64,000 bases of DNA. Origin: Nephrocerus scutellatus. Lineage: Eukaryota > Arthropoda > Insecta > Diptera > Pipunculidae. The stretch's first letter is position 1, and every line of letters begins with the position of its first letter. The DNA lies in NCBI GenBank assembly GCA_947095585.1, contig OX352763.1:38924010-38988009 (forward strand), given 5' to 3'. This document shows, one piece after another, positions 1 to 10,796 of this stretch. The position numbers and the translations under genes were made by a program. Below the pieces are notes generated by a model. It saw only the letters and a list, made by a program, of their open reading frames with translations, searched no databases and was not told the DNA's origin.

Positions 1-670
1 TTAAAGCTAAATTAAAAACTAAAAAAAATTAAAAAAAAAGAAAATAAAAAATTAATAAAACCATGAAAGTGTGGTGAAATAAGAAATTACAAAAAAAAAA
101 TAAGATACCAATAAAAATTTAAGTTAAGATTAAATTATGAAAATAGGAGAAATACGTCAATGGAGAAATATTATGCAAAAAAATAGAATTTGTGTATGGA
201 AAAAATGTTGCATTGATTAAGCAAATAATCATAAAAATCACAAATAGTTAAGCGCACTGTTTTCGTGTCTAGCCCTTAAACAGTGAAGATGTTATTGCCA
301 TTGTCACTGCTAACATTTAATGTATTCATCGCTGTAACCACAAGGTATATCCTTCCGTATTACTGCCAGTTCATTATATCTTGATAACTTTAATTTCCCC
401 AAGTAACTTACCCGGATAGTTACTAGAAAGTAAACCACGTGGTTAAGGAAACTGGGAACTGTTTTTTTAGACGAAACTCCCAAATCAAGTAACCGTGGTA
501 GTCTCAGTGTGGGTTCAATGTTTCAGGGTCAGTACAATCAATTTATTCTTTGGGACTCTTCAAGATTTAATTAGAACTTTAATTAAATTTTCAAATCGTT
601 TAATTTATCGAGTTGCGTAGGTCGATCGGAGCGCAAATTGAACAGGGCGTTTTCCGGTTACGCCTACATT
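1..670. other. AT-rich DNA, no gene recognised
   Basis: I see very AT-rich sequence with A-runs in the first 250 bases and no open frame or repeat that I can name. Confidence 0.6.
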
Positions 671-679
671 TCTGGTTTT

Positions 680-850
680 GCGTGACAACACAACGTTGAC
701 GCGGAAAAGCTAGGCATTGTAGAGACTAAAAAGTTGCGTGAAAGCACAATACATTGATTAGGGAACGTGAAGTAAGCGATGCAGAGACTTGAAACCCTGC
801 GTGACAGCACGATACAGCGATGCGAGAACGTGAGACAATCGCAATGCTGA
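680..850. repeat. Three-copy degenerate tandem repeat, 56-63 bp period
   Basis: The motif GCGTGA(c/a)A(a/g)CAC recurs at 680, 736 and 799, each time followed by a related stretch containing GATACA/AATACATTG, AACGTGAA/AACGTGAG and AGAGACT. Units are about 56 and 63 bp and diverged. Open frames on the minus strand across it (for example 758-1180) reflect the repeat and show no family resemblance. Confidence 0.6.
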
Positions 851-865
851 AATATACACAAATAA

Positions 866-1849
866 TGGTAGGAGGTAACGCAACAAGTACACTACTTTGT
901 AAAAGAATCGCTGACATTTTTGCAGCCAAATGTTAATATGGAATGGTAGCTCACCAAGACGTGAAACGTGAAATGCACAAATACAAGCACAAAAAGGAAG
1001 AGATGGTCTGCTTGGATGTTCGATCTCTTTTCTTTTGTTGATTACATGCATTGCTGTCATTGTCCAGTTTTTTGGTGTCATCCTGTTTATCTTCCTGTGT
1101 TTTGTTTGCTTCTCTCTGATAGCTTTGGCAGACAAGTTTGGAAAAAAGAAAACAAAATATCTGACAAAAATATTTACCACATAACTTTGTTCCTCAGAGC
1201 ATACAATTTGAATACCAATTTCTGATCATTAACAAAAAAAAAGAAATATAAATAAAAAGCTTCTGGAGAACTAAATTTGATATTTCTTGGAACACTGAAT
1301 TGTTCTAGCACCCAGATAAGTTTTGATCTGAAGTACCTCATTTAGTGGATCCAAAGAAACCGATTCGGTTTGCCAGCAAAATCAGCTACGCCTAAAGTAA
1401 AACCGGAAAATTCCACCGAAGTGCGAGTAATGCATAGCTTGCAGGCATAAAAGCAGGAATAAAAGAACGGCAATTGGTAATATGTATGAGTACCTACTCA
1501 CAAAAAACAAATTCTTCTTAGTAATTGCCATCATCCTTTGAAAGAGATCTAAATTAGCAAAGACATCGAAGGTCCTCCGGGATGTTTCTTCTTTGACATT
1601 GCAATCGAAGCAGTTTTTTTTTTGTTTTCACTTTGATATTCATCGTAACAGGGCGGAAGGTGTAAGTTCTTTAAGGAAGATATTTTGTACCAACACAACA
1701 CAAGTGTTAATAAATTTCTAACCCCAGGCACCGAAAAGTTATACCAACATGCATACGTCTAATGAATATTATTTCAGAGAATTCAAACTACATTTATTAA
1801 CGTATTATAAAACGCTATAAAATGAGCATAGATAAATATTTTTTTGAAA
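866..1849. other. No gene recognised
   Basis: Short open frames exist on both strands (plus 968-1225, minus 1549-1731) but none resembles a protein family I know and none has convincing splice or start context. Confidence 0.5.
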
Positions 1850-2440
1850 TTTTTTTAATTTAAGAATGAAAAACAATTTCGTTCGTGTTCCTCTGATGTC
1901 CTTACAGTAAGTCATCCTGTGAATCCAGTTTTCAAGAACTTTTTCGATCATTTCGGCGCCTATCTCGCAATATTATGTTTTAAAGCTGGAACTGTCTCTG
2001 GATAATCCGCATAAAATTTCTACTTAACGGTACCCCATAAAAAAAAGTTCATCGGAAGCTCCGCACAAATCTCCATGAAATCTCCAAAAACGGCTGATTA
2101 TTCGGTTTCTAAATTTGGCGCGCAAGAGATCGATTGTCAGTCGACTTGAATGGCATGTGGCGCCATTTCAATGAAATCCACATTCATGGCGTTGATTTGA
2201 GGCCACAAAAAAAGTTGGTTAGCAGGCTCTGTAACGGTCGTCATTGACGGCAACGGCGTTTCCACCAGCGCTTTCGAATAAAAATTGGCCACCACTCCAA
2301 AATCCAAACAAAACTGTCCCTCTTGGTAGACGCTTCTCTACGAATACGTGGACTGTTTCGAACCCCGAATCTGGCCGTTCAGCTTGCTTACATAAGCTCC
2401 GAGAAGATTCGTTTGAAAAGATCATTTTAGAGAAATGCTC
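1850..2440 (-). pseudogene. Mariner-type (DD41D-like) transposase remnant
   Basis: Read on the minus strand in shifting frames, the DNA gives recognisable pieces of a Tc1/mariner transposase: a KMIFSNES stretch matching the first catalytic IFSDE region with D replaced by N, a YVSKLNGQIRGS stretch matching the YVNKQN-type segment, then FWSGG, GGNAVAVNDDRYRAC, NGATCHSSRLTIDLL, NRIISR, ELFLWGTVK and a C-terminal region around NWIHRMTYCKDIRG. The same blocks occur in the better copy at 15421-16071. Several stops and frameshifts break it, and the DGAT aspartate is lost (NGAT). The transposase part joins retrotransposon sequence near 2440, so the open frame at 2219-2500 is a chimera of two unrelated elements and should not be taken as one gene. 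Confidence 0.75.
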
Positions 2441-3172
2441 TTTCCATTGCTTCAGCTGATCCTCATCTGAAACGAGTACGGGATCATCTTGGCCTTTCAC
2501 CGGATGTTGGCTATAGCGGTGACCACCTGTCAGCTCTTTAATGATTTTGTAAACGGTTCTGCTATCGCACCTCCTCGCTGCTTCCTCTGCTTCTGAGGCC
2601 AGTTTGTTAATATAATTACGTTTGTCACGTCATACACTACGCTGCACTTCTCTGATTTTGCTTCGATACAGGGACTCTAGCTCGATCCTCGCTGCTACTG
2701 GGGTATCTACAATATGAGCTTTAAGTAGCTTACGATCTTCAATCAGCCTTCAGATATCCTCGGTAAGCCACGTGCTGTGCCTTGCTGACAATACTTTCCG
2801 CTCCAGGTGTGAAAACATTTTTAACAGCTTTTCAATGTTCTTGGATGGTTGTCGGCAGTGAGCTGCTGATTGCTTCCACTCCTTGCGATAAATGATCCCT
2901 TAATTGTTGGCATACTGAGTGGATCTTTAGCCGGTCGATGTTATACCCAGGCATTCGGACGATATTGCGGATTATTTGGACTGATGCATTACGTAGCTAG
3001 ACAGTAGATACCATAAGCTGATGATCCCGTACCATACCCATGTCGGCTCCTCGTCTGTTTCGGATGTCTAAAAGACAGCTCCTTAAACGTCGGCTGATCA
3101 CCACATGGTCGATTCGGTTCGATGATGATTGCCTGTCAGCTGACACCCAGCTGACTTTGTGGCAGGTCTGAT
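2441..3172 (-). pseudogene. RTE-A non-LTR retrotransposon fragment (endonuclease end and linker)
   Basis: The minus strand is closely similar to the plus-strand copy at 50835-53580 of this window. Readable pieces include YHKVSW-type endonuclease C-terminal sequence with SNRIDHVVISRRLRS and a GADMGMVRDH stretch near 3000-3170, and ELTGGHRYSQHPVKGQDDPV followed by SDEDQLKQWKEHF near 2450-2600. In this family (RTE, related to proteins annotated as craniofacial development protein 2-like) this is the AP-endonuclease tail and the linker before the reverse transcriptase. Stops and frameshifts make it a dead copy. Its continuity is broken at about 3172, where histone H2A sequence of the opposite orientation begins, and it resumes at 3473. 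Confidence 0.8.
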
Positions 3173-3421
3173 GTTGGCGCTAGAGCTCCAGTTTATCTAG
3201 CTGCAGTAATGGAATATTTAGCAGCTGAAGTTTTGGAATTGGCGGGAAATGCTGCTCGTGACAACAAAAAGACTAGGATTACTCCGCGTCATTTGCAATT
3301 AGCAATCCGCAATGATGAAGAATTAAACAAACTTTTGTCTGGAGGAACCATTGCTCAAGGTGGTATTTTACCGAATATCCAGGCAGTACTTTTGCCCAAG
3401 AAGACCGAAAAGAAAGCTTAA
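3173..3421 (+). pseudogene. Histone H2A, 5'-truncated copy
   Basis: An open frame from GTT at 3173 to the TAA at 3419-3421 encodes 82 residues that line up with residues 43-124 of canonical insect H2[17 protein letters not shown] at the start, the histone-fold helices with [15 protein letters not shown] and [15 protein letters not shown], and the C-terminal KKTEKKA. The first 42 residues (basic tail and alpha-1 helix) are absent, with retrotransposon RTE-A sequence there instead. Four differences from the highly conserved sequence are visible: Gly to Arg in VGAGAP, Ile to Thr after KKTRI, and two Val changes (to Gly in LSGVT, to Ile in QGGVL). About 50 bases of 3' flank follow, with AATAAA at 3465-3470 but no histone stem-loop that I can see. 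It is a fragment rather than a working gene; an internal Met at 3209 would give only 70 residues. A histone variant H2A.Z origin is unlikely because the C-terminus is the canonical one. Confidence 0.9.
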
Positions 3422-3472
3422 ATTTCTGTGCGCAAAAAGAGTTAAAAACAAAGTAGTACTAAAGAATAAAAA

Positions 3473-3537
3473 GTTGCAGACATCAACAAATTTTTCGCCA
3501 TTGTCATTTCGTTCGCCGAGGCCGTGCTTCCCAATGG
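3473..3537 (-). pseudogene. RTE-A fragment, continuation beyond the H2A insert
   Basis: On the minus strand this reads as the GKHGLGERNDxGExFVD part of the RTE endonuclease, which in the copy at 51300-51360 directly precedes the segment found at 2441-3172. About 40 bases of the element (from the ACC AAC AAC codons to the AGT ATA codons in the other copy) are missing between the two halves and are replaced by the H2A piece. Confidence 0.75.
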
Positions 3538-3570
3538 TCTGTCACGCCGAATATTATTATTATTATATAT
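3538..3570 (+). repeat. SINE 3' tail fragment
   Basis: GTCTGTCACGCCGAATATTA followed by TTA repeats matches the 3' end of the SINE at 28858-29130 (CTGTCGCGCCGAATATTA). Only the tail is present. Confidence 0.5.
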
Positions 3571-4775
3571 AAATAAGTTTTTCTGTACTACACAGAATAC
3601 TTAGAGGATAATTAATATTAATAATTATCTGAATGTCCGGCAGTAACGATGTTTTATTTATTTTGTATGCTGTTACGTAGTAGCACTGATTTTTCTGGCT
3701 TTAAACCTTTTTTGTTTGGCTGCAACGCTTTTTTTATAATATACGGTTGTAAGGCAAATTTTTCAATTGACAACAAACGGCTTACATTAAAAGTAGTTAT
3801 TAATTTACAAGTTTACACACTGGCGACCGTAATTTTTGAGGAACAATCACTAGCTTGCTTTTATTTACCTTCTCATCTTGTACAAAAACGTTAACTGTAT
3901 ACAAACTTTTTGCCGAGAAAGTTATTGCTACGATTATTTAAGCAACTAGACAGGTCATTCTGGTTTGCTAAAATTAGGTTGTGGCCAGTAAGCGGAAGAA
4001 TAAATGTATAACGTGTTTGAAGAAGCATATAACATAACAGGATGTATAACCGCAACTTCCCGTCTTAGCAACCGAAAATTAATTATTTCTCCTGGAAAGT
4101 GCATGTGGTGGTATCTACGGGTGGTCGTCATCGTCGTTTGGGAATTTTCACAGCTTCTTTCTATCTCTTGAAATGCCTTGTTGTTGGGAAATTCTTATCA
4201 TCTAATTTTGCTCGGGTAGATAGAGTGCTATGAACTTTTGGTTCCATGGTTTCTCCACATGACTTGCATAGTTGCTCATGTGGTTTCAAACTATTTATTT
4301 GAAATGCAAAAATACGGAATTTATTCAAAAAATGTTCTAAATTTAAAGTGAAAGCATAAGCACATTTATACAATTTTAGTGGAGCTTCATCTCGGAAATG
4401 GAATAGTGCTTTATACGTAAGGCACTTTGTAAAATAATTATATAGTAAAAGGTAATGAGATGAGTTCCTTGGAATTGGATATTGAAGTAATTTCTATTCT
4501 CTCCGAGGTTCAATTTGTATAGGGGGAAACAGATGCCAACTTTAATGGTTCTGATTCAATGCAAATCAAAACTATTCCTCTGATGTGTGGAATTAATATA
4601 TTTTCATATAAATATTTTGCATATTTTAGCACAATTAAAACCACTTCTTGGATGGTTTAATATAGCGTTTCATTTATAATCTACACACAAGTACTTAATT
4701 GTAATTGGCAATATATATCTGATATATAAATTTGATGCTATATTTGTTAATTTTGGCCGAAATAATTGTTTATTC
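3571..4775. other. No gene recognised
   Basis: AT-rich sequence. The 81-codon plus frame at 3649-3894 and the 70-codon minus frame at 4161-4373 resemble nothing I know. Confidence 0.5.
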
Positions 4776-4866
4776 TATAGTTTTTTTGGTGGTTGATGTA
4801 GTCGATGGGTTGAGATGGGAGGTTAGTAGGATGGGACAGCCGGAAAACGCCGGGTAATTATGCTAG
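4776..4866 (+). mobile_element. Helitron-like element, 3' end
   Basis: GGGAGGTTAGTAGGATGGG then GGAAAACGCCGGGTAATTAT and a terminal GCTAG match the 3' ends at 9345-9485 and, in reverse, 18554-18765. Helitrons end in CTRR next to a T, usually just after a short hairpin; here CTAG at 4863-4866 is followed by T. The 5' end of this element is not identified. It abuts the next element directly. Confidence 0.6.
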
Positions 4867-5301
4867 TCTATATATATAAAAATGAATGTCTGTGTGTATG
4901 TCCTTTATAGCAACATAAACTATGCATTTGATCATGTGATGATCTTTAGCAAAGTTGTTGTGCATGAGCCCGCGAAGGTTTTTGAGTTGGTTCAGCCCCG
5001 CTTGGTGGCGCTGGTATCGTTTTTGTTTTTTTTTTCGAAAATTCTTATTTATGGAACGATTTGGCTAATATCTAAATAAAAAGAAAGTCGTTGATAAAAT
5101 TTGGACCCAATAGATGGCGCTGGGGTGGAAAATGTAGTTTTCCCTGTATATGATCTTCATATAAAGAAATTTTTGCCTGTATAAGTGTCGATTCTATAGT
5201 TTTCTGGATTGGTGAGTTGGTTAGTTATTGGTGTGTAAGTGGGCGTGGCGTCAGTTGGCGGGAGGTCAGAGGGCGGCTAGCAAAGCGCCCGTGAACAGCT
5301 A
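4867..5301 (+). mobile_element. Helitron-like non-autonomous element
   Basis: It starts TCTATATATATAAAAATG, the TC-led 5' end seen at other Helitron-like copies in this window, immediately after the CTAG of the preceding element. It ends near 5299 in GTGAACAGCTA, a degenerate form of the GGGAACATCTAG end seen at 59359, after a GGCGTCAGTTGGCGGGAGG stretch shared with the other copies. About 435 bp, no helicase or Rep coding sequence, so non-autonomous. The 65-codon frame at 4882-5079 lies wholly inside it and is not a gene. Confidence 0.55.
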
Positions 5302-5867
5302 TTATGTAAATAAAAATTAAATTTTGTGCCGTTTTTATTTATGAAAACACACATTAACCAAGCTATTTTTATGAATCTTTCGATTTATATTATTGGCAGT
5401 TGAACGTATACTGTCAATGTGATATCGCCTTTAGGCTCATCTGACCATTGTGTAGGAGGTATCATTTAATTTCTCGTTGCCAATCCTTTCAGTTATAGAA
5501 CAAATTTAAAAAAGTGTTCGGTAATAAAGGAAAGCCAATTTCAACGGCCTTAACAATATTTTACTCCCTCTGATCTGGTTGTTGTATCCTCGAAAATACT
5601 GCTAAGTTTAGAGATTATTTTTGTTAACCGTACAACAAGGGAATGCTTTGCCAAGTACAGTTTTTCTATAACACTACGATCCGTAAGGCATTTAAAACAC
5701 CAGCTCACAGAACTATCGTCTTGTCTGTTCTTAAAACCTTAACGCGCACTATGTGCCAAGTATACAGGCTGTATCAGTTTAGGTGGCAAATACTTAAAAT
5801 TTTGATTTCTTGGTTAATTATGTGAAAAAAAAAATCGTAAAGGAGGGCATCTTCAACTTTTAACGAA
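5302..5867. other. No gene recognised
   Basis: Unassigned AT-rich DNA. The end of the transposon whose remnant follows may lie near 5765, but no matching inverted terminus was found. Confidence 0.4.
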
Positions 5868-6095
5868 TCACCTGCCAAAATTGATGGAAGACATCCCATT
5901 ACTGACTCGAATCAACATGGGGTTTTCAGTTAGATGATACACCTTGCCACAGTGGACGCAATGTTGCTGCGTTTTTGAGTGAACATTATCAAAACCGATG
6001 GATTGGTAGAAACGGTTCGGTATTTTGGCCATCTAGGTCACTTGATGTAACCCTTCAATAATTTTTTTTGTGTGGGGAAGAATGAAAGAGCTGGT
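5868..6095 (+). pseudogene. Mariner-type (DD41D) transposase remnant
   Basis: Plus-strand translation gives FQLDDTPCHSGRNVAAFLSE, HYQNRWIGRNGSVFWPSRS, then a broken FFLCG and KELVYFTEIETVEKF across a frameshift. These are the second catalytic block (QxDDTPCH) and the third block of Tc1/mariner transposases. The spacing from the Asp to the expected third Asp is 41 residues, as in the rosa-like DD41D group, but the third Asp codon is replaced by TAA. The same family occurs on the minus strand at 24915-25590. Sequence from about 6096 onward belongs to a different, minus-strand retrotransposon. Confidence 0.8.
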
Positions 6096-7170
6096 ATATT
6101 TTACAGAAATAGAAACTGTAGAAAAATTTAAAATCATCGGCATACATGAGACATGAGCAAATTTCTAAAATCGTTGGTAAATAATTTACAAAAATCAAAA
6201 AGAAAGGATCTATCCCCGATACAAACTTTCTGTGTACGACCAAATAAGTAAGATTTCATTTATAGTAAAAAGGAACCATGAAAAACTAATGCTTCTAACT
6301 TAGAATCAACAGAGATAAGTTTACACGACTAATGGCTTTAAAACAATCAGCATAAACTACGTCATATTGATAACGTTTCTCAACTACTTTAGAATTCGAA
6401 AATTATAAGTGAGTTAAGGTGGAACGCCCAGAAAAAAATCCTTTTGAGATACACTCACATGATGTTTAATTATTTGAAATAATTTATTCTTTACAAGCCT
6501 ATCCAAAAGCTTGGGGATGGTTTGGTAAGTTTGGAAGTAGCATGGTAATTTTTTATTAAATGCTTATCACCCGATTTAAGTATAGGGGATGTAGTAGAAA
6601 GGTTCCAGCCTTCAAGAAATATTCCCAAACGCAGACATTCATTGAAGACAAAACTAAAGAGAATTGCTAAGTAGTCAGCAAAATGTTTTAAAACAATATG
6701 AATAATACCATGACGTTCAGGAGTTACCTTTGAAGGAATAATATGTAGAACAGCATTTACTTCATCCGGAAAAATAAAAATGTTACAACAAACGGTAATA
6801 GGTTCTAAATCCTAATAAATTTTATTGAAATAATTAGACGATTAAGAAGAACTATAAACATTTTCGAAGAAAATTGCAAACATTTCTAGAATCAGGATCA
6901 GGTTCAGATGAGGTGGAATTCTCATATTTCATGTTCACAGGAAATCCAAACATTTGCCTTTAGTATTCAAAAAAAGCAAAAAAGTTTAGGATTCGTTTTA
7001 AGGTTGTTTTCTAATTTATTAACATAGGATAGAGATAAATTAACGAATTTATCCCCTTTTATTTATAGACGTTGATTAAAAAAATGTATCCTCGGTCGAT
7101 TACCTGCGACAGTGTCTAAGGCTAATTTCAAAAACAGTTCATTAATCTGTGGCTATATTCACGACTATAA
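6096..7170 (-). pseudogene. Non-LTR reverse transcriptase remnant (Jockey/CR1-type)
   Basis: On the minus strand, with many frame changes, the expected order of a reverse transcriptase appears: LENNLKTNPKLFW near 6990-7040, EVNAVLHIIPSK near 6740, FNECLRLGIFLEGWN near 6620, ILKSGDKHLIKNY near 6560 (the KxGDxxxxxNYRP block), KVVEKRYQYDVVYAD with FKAISRVNLSLL near 6320-6390 (palm motif A; the DFxxAFD core is altered), and SGIDPFFLIFVNYLP with CLMYADDFKFF near 6130-6220 (motif C with an intact YADD). Stops and frameshifts are frequent. It differs from the jockey-like family found elsewhere in the window, which has FADD. I cannot decide between the Jockey and CR1 clades by eye. Confidence 0.75.
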
Positions 7171-7860
7171 ATATAAAGTCCATTTATCAATTTAAAAATG
7201 AGATTCATTATTAAAATAATACTCTTTTAATAAAAAAACCAATGCATTATGATGAATGGAGTGGGTTATTGATATGTGGTACTTTAAGTTATGTCGAACC
7301 TAAGGAAATAAAATCTGTTCATTGATCTACAGAAGGTAAAGACATGCAAAGCAATCTAATCATATTAACAAGAGCCGACATATAATACTACTTCTCAATT
7401 CCAGTTAACAAGAACATGAGAAATTTCTATATTTTCTATATTTTGATAAAGACTGCAATAGACAAACTAAAGTAATTCTACAACTGCTGAATGTCAACGG
7501 AACGGAATGAAAACCATTTTATTTTTAGTGGAAGTACTTTCGATGGGATATTTATTGCTTTGAAGTTGAACTAAATCGTCAGCTCTTCATAAGTGACCGC
7601 TTTGAGTGCTTAAAGTTTCTATTTATACAATAATTTAAATATTACTTGTCAATATTGTGAAAAAAAGTAAAATTGAATTTTAACCACTCATACAAACCGC
7701 ACAGCTAAGTTAATTAACCAAACCATAAAGACAGAAAAGACTGATATTTCAAATTGTTCTTTTGTTTAATATTTATTCTTCTGTGGAATACGACTATTCT
7801 GCTCGAATTTCAAACGTTAATGAGAAAGTGAATTAGAGGACATGAAAAATGTTCAGCGAA
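7171..7860. other. No gene recognised
   Basis: AT-rich sequence without recognisable coding or repeat features. Confidence 0.4.
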
Positions 7861-7861
7861 C

Positions 7862-7912
7862 TTATGTACATTTGTACGTTTGTGCGTTTGTACGTTTGTA
7901 CGGGTGTACGTT
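7862..7912. repeat. GTACGTTT-type simple repeat
   Basis: GTACATTTGTACGTTTGTGC and its continuation repeat an 8-10 base unit about five times. Confidence 0.7.
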
Positions 7913-7985
7913 TATTTGTCGTGTCGTATATCTCGGCTTCTACCAGTCAAAATTTGATGGGACTTGTTTTAAAATAATTGGTTAG
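7895..7985 (-). repeat. Dispersed repeat shared with 30283-30365
   Basis: The minus strand reads TTTTAAAACAAGTCCCATCA, then TTTGACTGGTAGAAGCCGAG and a run of ACAAATAAACGTACACCCGT. The plus strand at 30283-30365 reads nearly the same (ACTGGTAGAAGTCAAAAAAT and ACAAACACACGTACGC). It is therefore one repeat family in opposite orientations, probably a transposon end, class unknown. Confidence 0.55.
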
Positions 7986-9344
7986 CGCTCGGCTTGCGAT
8001 AGCGTCATTTTTTCATTCATAGGGGTTACTACCCACAATTGGAAAACGAGAGGCGCTTCAAGCGATACGTATGAAATTCGGTACTAGAATGCGACTATAA
8101 CCCTATTCCTGTGGAAATTCTGGGATCTGTCCAATAGGGTCTGGGATTTTGTGGGCCAAACAATTTGCAAAAGCAAATTTATATACAGTTCAGTGTGTCA
8201 TTTAAAAAATATAGTTCAGTGTAGTATGGTTTAGTAGTACAACACAACCTTAGGTTCACCGGCATACAGTATGGTGTTATACTATACATCTAGATTATAA
8301 AATACTTCACCTGCATCGTATCACATACATTTTGAGTCTAAAAGAGAAAAATTCGAATGCTTTCTGAACGACAGCAAATCGATCCCAGATCCTACGTGTT
8401 GTGGGTGCCAACATCTCTAATAACCAATATTTTATGGGTGGATTATGAAAGTACACTTTTTCGGATGCTGGTTCTGAGCTAAGTAATAAGTAATAACAAC
8501 TCACATATACTGACCAGCCATAAGACCATCCCCTAGTCTAGTGCTTTTCAAAGTAATAATATTCGCTAAATCTTTTATATGTATGTGATATTCACTCCCA
8601 TACAAAAGGCGTCTATATTATCACGATTTCTATCAAATTCTGATAGCGTAACGTTCAACGGCGGTCTCGTTGTTTAATATTTCTTTTTTGTTAAAATTTT
8701 GTTTGTGGTTGAAAAGTCGGCTTCATTTTGTTCTGTAAACGGCCGGAAGCAGCAAAATTGTGCAATAAGCTGACTGGCGAAACGATAGCTTGGCGTGAAA
8801 AATATTGAACAAAATGAAGTAGAGGGAAACGTGTTCGGTAGTTCTCTCCACGCAGCTTGCACTTTACAATTCATTCTGAAAATCAAAACTATTTTGGTCG
8901 CAATCTGCTTATAGCCTTAGGTCTATCTATTTTGATTAACAACCATTGGACGTGTAGCATATGGTTATTAGGGTTTTAGATTCCAAATGATTGCGTAAGT
9001 AATCCCGGATATTGCGGTGTACTACATATATATGTACACACGAGTGTCACCGCAGCCCGTTATATGAATAAACGGGTCCCTAATTTGTGTTATTTAATTT
9101 AAAGTCAAAGGAGTGCTTGAGAACAACAGAAAGTAAAATTTGATAATAAGTGAAAGAGATGCTGTCATTATGGTTTATATCTCAGTTTAATGTTTGTGAA
9201 TCACTGAATTAGTATGCTGATGATATTTCATCACAGTTTTAGAATCACAATGCTGCTTACGTGGTGCGTTCGTGCGTCTGTTAGTGAGTTAGTGACAGTG
9301 CAATAAGTTTATAGATAACTCTAAACGGTTTTGAAATTCTGAAA
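7986..9344. other. No gene recognised
   Basis: Short open frames on the minus strand (8307-8504, 8674-8886) have no recognisable relatives. I see no retrotransposon motifs. Confidence 0.4.
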
Positions 9345-9485
9345 AAAGAACATGACGTACAAAGGTGCCAAGTCAGTTATCAGTGTGCGAGTGGTCACTT
9401 GGTGGGAGGTCAGTGTGATGTTGGTCATTTAGGTGGAGGTCAGTGGATAGGACAGCAGGGGGGAAATGACGGGTATTTCCGCTAG
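9345..9485 (+). mobile_element. Helitron-like 3' end with terminal hairpin
   Basis: GTGGTCACTTGGTGGGAGGT and similar repeated GTCAGTG motifs lead to a hairpin GGAAAT (9462-9467), loop GACGGGT, ATTTCC (9475-9480), then GCTAG with CTAG at 9482-9485 followed by T. This is the arrangement expected of a Helitron 3' end. The 5' end is not found. Confidence 0.65.
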
Positions 9486-10796
9486 TAAAAAATAAGTTGG
9501 AATATTTACAAGCCACATCGTTATAATTGTTTTGACTATGTTGGGCAGACTTAAAAAAAATTACAGGGAAGCATGAAAAAGTTGTGAGAAAAAAAATTCG
9601 TTTTACAAAAGCAAAACATTATTATTGGTAGTTAGATGATTCATTTTTCAATTTAACAAGCTCGAGAATTCACCCATGTACCTTGTGCAAACACTATATG
9701 TAATAAGAATCCCACACGAGGGTAAACAAATTAACATATCAGACCGCACTGAGCTGCCCAATAGCAGAAAAGCACCACATGAACGCAGAAGAGCCAACAG
9801 AATTTCGTAATGCAATTAATGTTATAAAAATGGCATCGTGCATCGTAAGTAGCAAACTTAGCTGCCTCAACTTTTCGCTGCTATAACTTCGCTGCTTGAA
9901 CGTCGCTGCAAATATTCAGATGTCCAGCATTTCGGTGCTCCAGCATGCGCAGCCTAGATTTTACTGCTATAGCCATTGTCATGTAACATAGTGGCGTCAT
10001 GTAAACGCGTATATAGCGCTGGCTGCATGCATCGTTTAAGACAAAAATCCTTGCTACACCGTCTGAAACTCTCTGATTGACTGACACTGCTTTCGTACTT
10101 ATACTCCTCTTGAGTTATGCTTTACCTGCTAGCTTAGATTTAAAACCTTAGTTGTAAGAAAGATGATAGATGAATACCAACGATTGGATTTAACTTGAAG
10201 GATATATATTTATTGTTAACGACCTGGAACATAGAGCGCTGATGGTCACACTTAGGTTTAACCCGGCGGGGGACTTCGTTACAAAGTCTACCTTACACTG
10301 TTAAAAAACCATCAAGAAATGAGGCACGAGAAGAATTTTATTACTACCGTCTACCAAGTTAAGTTGGCAAAAAATAGAGACCACTTCTCATTATACCGAT
10401 TACGCGTTGAACGTAATTTTGTATTAAAAAGGTGTAACGATTCCATCTCTTTGTCTCTCACGAAATTTGTAAAATATTTGTCGAAAAAAATAATTACAGA
10501 ATACCATTTATTTTTGACGCTTTAAAATTTTCCATGTAAATATGAAAAGATTTTTACAGAATCGGTCTGATTGTCTTGAATTACCTCTTTAACTGTAATT
10601 GCCAATGTCAATACAAAATAAAATTTAAATTAAAAAAAATGTTTTTTAATGCTTTTATTAAAGTATTCCAGTAAGTTTCATTTATTTTATAACAGTTCTA
10701 GTGGCTTCATATTCTCCACCTATTTTATTTTATACTTTTTAGCTTTTAATGAAATTTGTGTATAATTAACAATATTATTCAGATGGGATGGTAATA
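9486..10796. other. No gene recognised
   Basis: Contains short open frames (minus 9881-10087, plus 10319-10525) without family resemblance. No repeat identified. Confidence 0.4.

Noticed and set aside
758..1180. 140-codon minus-strand frame
   Set aside because: It has no recognisable domain, overlaps the 56-63-bp repeats and a competing plus-strand frame; length alone is not enough.
3351..3572. Second plus-strand frame overlapping the H2A end
   Set aside because: It is out of frame with H2A and runs into RTE and SINE tail sequence.
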